Assembly (NCBI GenBank): GCA_028527945.1 | Contig: JAQQAK010000082.1 | Location: forward strand, 1-6,787 | Reading direction: 5' to 3' | DNA from: Spirochaetaceae bacterium | GTDB lineage: Bacteria; Spirochaetota; Spirochaetia; UBA9216 | Length of the DNA stretch: 6,787 nt | Shown: piece by piece, positions 1-4,736 of the stretch | How the letters are laid out: each line of letters opens with the position of its first letter | Numbering within the stretch: position 1 is the stretch's first letter | The notes under the pieces: model-generated | Seen by the model: only the letters and a program-made list of their open reading frames with translations | What the model was told of the DNA's origin: nothing | The model's database searches: none | Position numbers and translations under genes: made by a program

Positions 1-34
1 AATTAAGATTTATACAAAACTGTATGGGCGAATA

Positions 35-112
35 GGCAGTTCAGGAGCTGTCATTTCACAGTTTTTTTGATAAAGAAATTTTATCATTTCGAAGTTTACC
101 TTTTGAACTGCC
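35..112. repeat. Nested inverted repeat in intergenic region
   Basis: The arms GGCAGTTCA (35-43) and TGAACTGCC (104-112) are perfectly complementary. The pairing extends inward through GGAG/CTTT (44-47 with 100-103) using two G-T wobbles, giving about 13 pairs. The enclosed segment holds two small hairpins: CTGT/ACAG (48-51 with 58-61) and GATAAA/TTTATC (69-74 with 80-85). It could be a folded leader RNA or a small dispersed intergenic repeat. I see no protein-coding potential. The pairing is directly visible; the function is unknown. Confidence 0.5.
46..68 (+). terminator. Weak intrinsic terminator-like hairpin
   Basis: A short stem (AGCTGT 46-51 with ACAGTT 58-63, including one G-T pair) has a 6-base loop and runs into seven T residues (62-68). 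This is the layout of a rho-independent terminator for a gene lying before the window on the + strand. The stem is short and is embedded in the larger 35-112 inverted repeat, so the call is weak. Confidence 0.3.
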
Positions 113-140
113 ATCTGAGGCAGGAAATTTTACAGGATGA

Positions 141-229
141 ATGATAAAAAAGTCGTCCATGACTTTTTATCATCTTTTAGTTGCTACGTAACTAAAATTC
201 TCGCCTTCCAAGGCGAGTTGCTAAAGCAA
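141..229. repeat. Cluster of four tandem hairpins upstream of the dehydrogenase gene
   Basis: Four dyads follow each other almost without gaps. A: 141-173, 13 pairs with one bulged A, loop GTCCAT. B: TTTTAGTT (175-182) with AACTAAAA (190-197), around GCTACGT. C: CTCGCCTT (200-207) with AAGGCGAG (210-217). D: TTGC (218-221) with GCAA (226-229). The centres of A and C both read TCCA. D ends 9 bases before the AGGAG ribosome binding site of the next gene. The arrangement resembles repeated intergenic palindromes or a structured leader. Hairpin B alone also looks like a dyad operator. No confident sigma70-type promoter was found in 1-249. Confidence 0.55.
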
Positions 230-249
230 AGTTTTTATAGGAGTATAAA

Positions 250-1701
250 ATGAAAGAGAATTATGATTTATGGATTAATGGAAAGTGGGAGGCTTCAGAA
301 ACAAAAGACAGAATTGAGGTTGTAAATCCTGCAACTGGTAAGGTTTTTGCTTCTGTTGCTGATGCTTCAACTGCTGATTTTAAAAAGGCCATTGATGCTG
401 CTGAAAAAGCTTATTATGAAGGCCCCTGGGGTAAAAGTACTCCTGCTGAAAGATCCAAAATCATCTGGAAGCTTGCTGATCTTCTAGAAGCTCATGCTGA
501 TGAGTTTGCTGAAGTAGAAACAATGAATACTGGTAAACCATTGGAAACTCAGTGTAAACCAGTTGATGTTCATGATTCAGTTGACAACTTTAAATTTTAT
601 TCTACATTGGCAAGAGATACACATGGTATTGTTGCAGGTGAATATGTTGAGGGAATTACTCACGTTTTCCGTCATGAACCAGTTGGTGTTGTAGGACAGA
701 TTACTCCATGGAACTATCCTCTTCAGATGGCTGTTTGGAAAATTGGTCCAGCATTAGCTGCCGGATGTACTATAATTATTAAACCTGCTTCAAACACACC
801 TCTTACTACTTTAATGCTTGGTGAAATTGCAAAGGAAGCTGGTCTTCCTGATGGTGTTTTAAATATTGTAACTGGACGGGGCGCAAAAGGCGAGATTCTT
901 GCCACAGACAGTTCTGTCAGACTAATCAGCCTTACAGGATCTTCAGGAACAGGTAAAAGATTAATGGAGCTTGCTTCTTCTACTGTAAAGAGAGTTCACC
1001 TTGAACTTGGTGGAAAGGCTCCTGTTGTTGTTTTTAAAGATGCTGATTTACAGAAAGCTGCTGATATTATAACGCTTGGTGCTACCTTCAATTCTGGACA
1101 GGATTGTACAGCTGCTACAAGGATTTATGTTGAAGAAGGTGCTTATGATGAGTTAACCAAGCTTGTAGTTAAGTCTTTCGAGGCAGTGAAAGTTGGTGAT
1201 CCTTTAAAATCTGATACAGATATGGGATCTCTTATTAGTAAGTCTCAGCTTGAAAGAGTAAGTGGTTTTGTTGAAAGAGCTGTAAAAGACGGAGCAAAGG
1301 TTCTTACCGGAGGAAAACAGCTTACTGAGTTTGGTGATGGTTATTTTTATGCTCCAACTGTAATAGTTGACGCGGCTCAGGATTCTGAGATTATGCAGCA
1401 GGAAGTTTTTGGTCCTGTTATTACAATCAGTACATTTAAAGATGAAGCTGATGCTATTAAACTTGGTAATGATGTTATTTATGGCCTTGCAGCTTCTGTA
1501 TGGTCAAGTGATATTGGTAAGGCAATGAGAGTTTCTCATGCTCTTGAGTTTGGAACTGTATGGATTAATAATCACCTTGCTGTAGCTTCTGAGGCTCCTC
1601 ATGGCGGATTTAAGCAGTCAGGCTTTGGAAAAGAACTTTCACTTGAAGCTGTTAAGGAATATCAGATTACAAAGAATATTGCTATTACAACAGAGGCATA
1701 A
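250..1701 (+). CDS. Aldehyde dehydrogenase, probably 4-aminobutyraldehyde dehydrogenase
   Basis: This 483-aa protein is a full-length member of the NAD(P)-dependent aldehyde dehydrogenase superfamily, cytoplasmic with no signal peptide. It oxidises an aldehyde to the acid. Visible landmarks are the oxyanion Asn155 in TPWNYP, cofactor-binding Lys178 in IIKPA, the glycine-rich LTGSSGTG (228-235), general base Glu252 in LELGG, the catalytic Cys286 in GQDCTAA, and Glu385 in EVFGPV. The GQDCTAATRIYV stretch, the SEAPHGGFKQSGFGK tail motif and the 'AGEYVEG' segment match what I remember of the PatD/YdcW-type 4-aminobutanal dehydrogenases of putrescine breakdown, which make GABA. Betaine aldehyde or another amino-aldehyde remains possible. 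The start is supported by AGGAG at 239-243, six bases upstream. It is transcribed alone, facing the ornithine cyclodeaminase-like gene, and a terminator follows its stop. The family call is near certain; the substrate is inferred. Confidence 0.9.
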   Translation: MKENYDLWINGKWEASETKDRIEVVNPATGKVFASVADASTADFKKAIDAAEKAYYEGPWGKSTPAERSKIIWKLADLLEAHADEFAEVETMNTGKPLETQCKPVDVHDSVDNFKFYSTLARDTHGIVAGEYVEGITHVFRHEPVGVVGQITPWNYPLQMAVWKIGPALAAGCTIIIKPASNTPLTTLMLGEIAKEAGLPDGVLNIVTGRGAKGEILATDSSVRLISLTGSSGTGKRLMELASSTVKRVHLELGGKAPVVVFKDADLQKAADIITLGATFNSGQDCTAATRIYVEEGAYDELTKLVVKSFEAVKVGDPLKSDTDMGSLISKSQLERVSGFVERAVKDGAKVLTGGKQLTEFGDGYFYAPTVIVDAAQDSEIMQQEVFGPVITISTFKDEADAIKLGNDVIYGLAASVWSSDIGKAMRVSHALEFGTVWINNHLAVASEAPHGGFKQSGFGKELSLEAVKEYQITKNIAITTEA

Positions 1702-1716
1702 ATCTCTGTTAAGTAA

Positions 1717-1745
1717 AAAAGAGCAGCCGTTTGGGCTGCTCTTTT
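1717..1745. terminator. Bidirectional rho-independent terminator between convergent genes
   Basis: A perfect 12-pair stem, AAAAGAGCAGCC (1717-1728) with GGCTGCTCTTTT (1734-1745), closes a 5-base loop. The A/T-rich outer arms give a T tract on either strand: four T on + and six T on - (from 1720 down to 1715). It sits 16 bases after the + strand dehydrogenase stop and about 40 bases after the - strand gene's stop, so it can end both transcripts. Confidence 0.85.
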
Positions 1746-1759
1746 ATGTTAATTTAAAA

Positions 1760-1790
1760 TTAAGATTTGCTTTTTTTGCAAGGAGCTTAA
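1760..1790 (-). terminator. Possible additional hairpin at the end of the minus-strand gene
   Basis: The interrupted dyad TTAAG (1760-1764) / CTTAA (1786-1790) encloses TTGC (1767-1770) / GCAA (1778-1781). Read on the - strand it is followed by a TTTT-containing AT-rich stretch and overlaps the stop codon of the 400-aa gene. The stem has unequal internal loops and is much weaker than the 1717-1745 terminator, so it may only assist termination or protect the 3' end. Confidence 0.25.
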
Positions 1791-2989
1791 TCTAATAAGT
1801 CGTCCAGTCTATTTAGAAAAAGGCCTACATCACTAACTATACCAATGGTTTGAGAAGAGCCCCTGTCTGATAACTTGGTAACTACTGCCGGATTTATATC
1901 TACACAGACTGTTTTTACCCATGAAGGAAGCATATTTCCTGTACCTATTGAATGAAGCATGGTAGACAGCATAAGTACAACTGACGCGTCTTTTATGATT
2001 TCAGCGTATTCGGTTTGAGCTTTAATCATATCATTTTCTGTTTCAGGAAGAGGGCCATCATCTCTGATAGAGCCCGCAAGACAGTATGGTATACCGCTTT
2101 TTATAACAGCATACATAAGTCCGTCCACAATATCGCCTGCTTCAATAGCTGATTTAATTGAACCATGATTATATATCCTGTTAATAGCTTTCATATGGTT
2201 TTTATGTCCCTCATGCGTTGGTTTACCACTTTTTAGATCTACACCTAAAGAGGTCCCAAAATATTGAGACTCTACATCGTGTACCGCCAGCGCGTTTCCT
2301 GCAAGAAGACCAGATATATAACCTTTTTTTATTAAAGAGGCGAGGGCGGCTCCTCCGCCAGTATGAATTACAACCGGGCCGGCTACAACGACAACCTTTT
2401 TATTCTGATCTTTCATTTCCTTGAAGGTATCAGCAACTCTTTTTACAGCCATATTTGAGGCGCGTTCTGATGATACATCACCTGACATAAAGCCAAAGTC
2501 TTCTTTTGCGGTCAATGACGTTGGTGGAAAAACCCTTACAGACTCAGCATTTGTAAGAATCTTATCGCCTTTTTTTATATCTCTAAGTTTACGGCATATA
2601 AAACCTTTGTCAGTTAAAACTATAGAGGCATCCATTCTCTGCTGTAAAACTTTATGCCATTTACCATCTTTAAAAATCTCTGTGCGGTGGTTTGTTGTGG
2701 AATAAAAATTATCAGGAGCACATTTATCATATTCTGCTGTGAAAAACACTGCTTCAGCGGCTGATTTTTCATAACAGGCATGTCTTACAAGTTTTGGTGT
2801 AAGAGACGCAAGTTGTTCTTCTGTGTTTGTAAAAACCTCAATTTCAAGATAAGATTCTTCTTTATGTTCTTTACCCAGATCAAAGCGGACAATCTGATAG
2901 TCTGCTCCGTCGTCTATAATAAGATTTAATATTGATGAAAGTATTCCTGAATCAATAAGATGACCTGTAGATATAAATTTTCTGTTCAT
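1787..2989 (-). CDS. LOR/SDH-domain protein (TIGR00300 family), probable ornithine cyclodeaminase
   Basis: This 400-aa protein matches the LOR/SDH bifunctional-enzyme conserved-domain family. Stand-alone archaeal members (from Methanococcus) and the C-terminal half of cyanobacterial AgrE/ArgZ convert ornithine to proline and ammonia with NAD. The N-terminal domain (about 1-155) carries STGHLIDSGIL, TTNHRTEIF and CRKLRDIKKGD. The C-terminal nucleotide-binding domain shows FGFMSGDVSSER (165-176), AGPVVIHTGGG (203-213), LAGNALAVHDVE (229-240), LAGSIRDDGPLP (304-315), LSTMLHSIGTGNMLP (341-355) and DINPAVVTKLSDRGS (364-378), all hallmarks of the family. The arginine dihydrolase domain of the cyanobacterial fusion is absent. 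It is probably cytoplasmic. An in-frame TAG at 2999-3001, with no ATG, GTG or TTG in between, makes this the first usual start codon, yet no clear Shine-Dalgarno sequence precedes it. It faces the aldehyde dehydrogenase and diverges from the B12 operon. Activity is inferred from family membership. Confidence 0.88.
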   Translation of the reverse strand: MNRKFISTGHLIDSGILSSILNLIIDDGADYQIVRFDLGKEHKEESYLEIEVFTNTEEQLASLTPKLVRHACYEKSAAEAVFFTAEYDKCAPDNFYSTTNHRTEIFKDGKWHKVLQQRMDASIVLTDKGFICRKLRDIKKGDKILTNAESVRVFPPTSLTAKEDFGFMSGDVSSERASNMAVKRVADTFKEMKDQNKKVVVVAGPVVIHTGGGAALASLIKKGYISGLLAGNALAVHDVESQYFGTSLGVDLKSGKPTHEGHKNHMKAINRIYNHGSIKSAIEAGDIVDGLMYAVIKSGIPYCLAGSIRDDGPLPETENDMIKAQTEYAEIIKDASVVLMLSTMLHSIGTGNMLPSWVKTVCVDINPAVVTKLSDRGSSQTIGIVSDVGLFLNRLDDLLD

Positions 2990-3094
2990 GGCGATATTCT
3001 AATAAAAAAACTTTTATCAATCCAGCATTTCAAAAAAGAATGGTATTAAAATAGCTTTAGGCTATCGCTTTTTAATAATATTTTCATATATAAT
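2990..3094. other. Divergent intergenic region; promoters not clearly resolved
   Basis: This AT-rich stretch must hold the promoter of the minus-strand gene and that of the B12 operon. A small dyad ATAGC (3051-3055) / GCTAT (3061-3065) lies in the middle. On the - strand a TTGAAA-like hexamer is present near 3030 but lacks a well-spaced -10 box. I see no gene here. Confidence 0.4.
3089..3094 (+). promoter_or_regulatory. Candidate -10 box (TATAAT) for the B12 operon
   Basis: A perfect TATAAT lies just before the riboswitch and would place the transcript start near 3101, at the 5' edge of the conserved aptamer. No good -35 hexamer is found 16-18 bases upstream (the sequence there is TCGCTTT-like). 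A transcript starting here would lose any P1 helix formed by bases before 3100, so the assignment is tentative. Confidence 0.35.
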
Positions 3095-3190
3095 GAGTGG
3101 CGTTTAAGATGGAAGCGAGGTGAGAATCCTCCACGGGCCCGCCACTGTGAATCGGTACCGGATATACCGAAAGTCAGATACATCAATATG
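3095..3190 (+). promoter_or_regulatory. Cobalamin (vitamin B12) riboswitch aptamer
   Basis: The conserved cobalamin-aptamer blocks occur in order: GGAA (3111-3114); stem GAGG (3117-3120) / CCTC (3128-3131) with loop TGAGAAT; the CCCGCCACTGTGA signature (3138-3150); a P6-like hairpin TCGGTA (3152-3157) / TACCGA (3165-3170); and the B12-box-like AAAGTCAGATAC (3170-3181). GTGGCG (3097-3102) is also complementary to CGCCAC (3140-3145). Known members bind adenosyl-, methyl- or hydroxocobalamin and usually repress B12 uptake or synthesis genes. The two lipoproteins and the receptor downstream fit that role. I cannot decide which cobalamin form it prefers. Confidence 0.9.
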
Positions 3191-3292
3191 CAACCTACTT
3201 TATTTATACATTGACTTCGAGGACAGAGTCGGTATATGCCAAAGATTCTCTTAAGGCTGGAATACCTCTCTCCTTGAAAAAAGGGGAATTCA
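3191..3292 (+). promoter_or_regulatory. Riboswitch expression platform with Shine-Dalgarno-sequestering hairpin
   Basis: There is no terminator, which suggests translational control. A P13-like hairpin uses GGTAT (3231-3235) / ATACC (3262-3266) and GCC (3238-3240) / GGC (3255-3257). Its loop displays ATTCTC (3245-3250), perfectly complementary to GAGAAT (3122-3127) in the aptamer loop; this is the L5-L13 kissing contact known in this class. Next, TCTCCTT (3269-3275) pairs with AAGGGGA (3281-3287), which is the Shine-Dalgarno sequence five bases before the ATG at 3293. Alternatively TTAAGG (3251-3256) can pair with CCTTGA (3272-3277), freeing the Shine-Dalgarno. Pairings are visible by eye; the mechanism is inferred. 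Confidence 0.7.
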
Positions 3293-3772
3293 ATGAAAAC
3301 AAATTTTAAGAAAATTATGCTGCTTCTTGCAGTAGTCGCAACCTTGTCTTTTTTTACATCATGTTCAGAAGTTACAGAAGATACAGCTATAGCTGGAACC
3401 TGGGAAGATACTTACTCAACAAAGATAGTTATTTCAAATACCACTTATGCTAGCTATTATGCAGATAGTTTGAACTATTCAGGTACTGTAGTGTCATATA
3501 AAAATGATGAGTTAAATGCTGGCGAAACATCTGATGCTGATAATTATGGTTATATTCTTGTTCAACTTACAGAAAGTAACAGTGATTATACACCAGTTGG
3601 TACTTGTTTTGTATTAAGGTACAAAAATATTGCAACTGCTGATGGTACTACAACTGTTTATATGTCAGAAGGCTATGGTTCTGAGACTTTTACAACTTCA
3701 GATGAAGCTCTTGCTGGCATGACTGCGGCTGATAACTATTTTTCTTATTCACAATATACCAAATCTGAGTAG
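3293..3772 (+). CDS. Small lipoprotein of unknown function, first gene of the B12 operon
   Basis: This 159-aa protein begins with a lipoprotein signal peptide: basic KTNFKK, a hydrophobic core, and FTSC with Cys24 as the likely lipidation site. Phe at -3 makes a relaxed lipobox of the kind seen in spirochetes. The mature part starts with AIAGTWEDTY, followed by alternating polar and hydrophobic stretches (KIVISNTTYASYY, YGYILVQL, GTCFVLRYKN, TTVYMSEGY). This suggests a small beta-rich, possibly lipocalin-like fold; that is an inference from pattern only. It ends in an aromatic and polar tail (YFSYSQYTK). It is directly under the cobalamin riboswitch and four bases before the next lipoprotein gene, so a role in B12 capture or in assisting the receptor is the contextual guess. 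I do not recognise a named family. The start is set by AAGGGGA at 3281-3287. Confidence 0.85.
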   Translation: MKTNFKKIMLLLAVVATLSFFTSCSEVTEDTAIAGTWEDTYSTKIVISNTTYASYYADSLNYSGTVVSYKNDELNAGETSDADNYGYILVQLTESNSDYTPVGTCFVLRYKNIATADGTTTVYMSEGYGSETFTTSDEALAGMTAADNYFSYSQYTKSE

Positions 3773-3776
3773 ATAT

Positions 3777-4736
3777 ATGAAAAGTGATAAGGTTTGCCTT
3801 TTTTCAGGCTTTGTTCTTATCATGTTTATAATATCGCTTATTGGCTGTGATGGCTCTTATCCGGAGAGTCCTTACAGCCCTGATGACTCTGATGACAGCT
3901 CTGAAGATTGGGAAGATGTAATTGCATCAGACTCTAATTATCCTGAGAATGTTTATTTAACTGAAAATATAGAATTTAATCCTGGACAAATAGGCTCGGC
4001 ACGAATAACTGATGATTCAGATTATTATGATTCTAACGGTTATCCACTTGATGAGACAAAAGAAGGAGCCTGCGGCCCTCCTGAAGGGTGCAGTTCTTTG
4101 TATAGCAATTCAGATGCTGATATGACCGTTCTTGGAAGCGGTGGCGAGGCCGTTTGGAAGTTTGATTCTGACTGGGTGATTATTGATGGTGATGGTGATG
4201 ACTTCGTCCTCTTCTCTAATCACAATGTTTTTCAGGGGAAGGTCGATGGTTCATGGAATGAGCTTGCCCATGTATATGTGTCAGAGGACAACGTAAACTG
4301 GTATATAAGCAGTAAAGAATCTTATATTGAGAACTCAACACCGGGCGAGGCCAATGATGATTATGACTGGTCAGAGGTCGTTGATGTTTTTGGTAACAAT
4401 CATACTTGGGCAAATTTCAGGGAAGATGTAGCTGCCGAATATCTTGACGCAGATACTGAAAGTTATGAAGACTTAACAGATTCAAATGGCGATGCAGTTT
4501 ATGTATCTAAATATTTTACACCAACAGATGACTACCTTGGCGGAGATTATTTTGATCTTTCAGATTTTGTTAGTGTCAATGATTCAGACAAATCATGGCC
4601 TTCTGACGGAAAGATGAGGTATCTTAAGCTTGTTGATGATCCGTCTATTCTTGATGGGCAGGATTACAGTCCTTCCTGGATGACAGGAGCAAGACTTATG
4701 TCAGCAATGGGGATTAATGTTGAAGAAGCAGATTAG
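3777..4736 (+). CDS. Acidic surface-type lipoprotein, second gene of the B12 operon
   Basis: This 319-aa protein has a lipoprotein signal peptide ending in LIGC (Cys24), then an acidic Ser/Asp/Pro linker (about 26-55) that would hold the folded part off the membrane. The folded region contains VLGSGGEAVWKFDSDW (118-133), IIDGDGDDFVLFSN (135-148), WNELAHVYVSEDNVNWY (160-176), GGDYFDLSDF (255-264) and MRYLKLVDD (280-288). These resemble, from memory, a 'cell surface protein' beta-sandwich family (pattern GG-x-FD-x-V-x-DG-x-G-x-DF-x-VF, then W-x-EL/P-x-V-x-VS-x-DG) often found beside B12 receptors and riboswitches in other phyla. Cys99 and Cys105 (CGPPEGC) could form a disulfide. No enzyme active site is recognised. 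The start lies 4 bases after the previous stop with only a weak GAG upstream, so translation is probably coupled. A cobalamin-binding or receptor-cap role is inferred. Confidence 0.85.
   Translation: MKSDKVCLFSGFVLIMFIISLIGCDGSYPESPYSPDDSDDSSEDWEDVIASDSNYPENVYLTENIEFNPGQIGSARITDDSDYYDSNGYPLDETKEGACGPPEGCSSLYSNSDADMTVLGSGGEAVWKFDSDWVIIDGDGDDFVLFSNHNVFQGKVDGSWNELAHVYVSEDNVNWYISSKESYIENSTPGEANDDYDWSEVVDVFGNNHTWANFREDVAAEYLDADTESYEDLTDSNGDAVYVSKYFTPTDDYLGGDYFDLSDFVSVNDSDKSWPSDGKMRYLKLVDDPSILDGQDYSPSWMTGARLMSAMGINVEEAD

Noticed and set aside
723..905. 60-aa open frame on the - strand
   Set aside because: It lies wholly inside the well-conserved aldehyde dehydrogenase gene, with no ribosome binding site or recognisable product.
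1601..1795. 64-aa open frame on the + strand across the dehydrogenase end
   Set aside because: It overlaps the dehydrogenase 3' end in another frame and reads through the terminator hairpin; composition is that of an out-of-frame translation.
2218..2705. Two + strand open frames (68 and 94 aa)
   Set aside because: Both are antisense to the ornithine cyclodeaminase-like gene, whose family motifs are intact throughout this stretch.
3051..3065. ATAGC/GCTAT hairpin as a terminator
   Set aside because: Only five pairs, and it lies between divergent genes where no transcript needs to end.
3213..3240. Second B12-box-like stretch (CGAGGACAGAG followed by GCC)
   Set aside because: It resembles the B12 box only loosely, while AAAGTCAGATAC at 3170-3181 matches well and directly follows P6. 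The downstream stretch is better explained as part of the P13 hairpin, so I do not call a tandem riboswitch.
4183..4200. GATGGT short tandem repeat
   Set aside because: It only encodes the DGDGDD turn of the lipoprotein; there are too few units to suggest a phase-variable repeat.
4216..4413. 65-aa - strand open frame
   Set aside because: It is antisense to the acidic lipoprotein; its His-rich composition simply mirrors the Asp/Glu-rich codons on the other strand.
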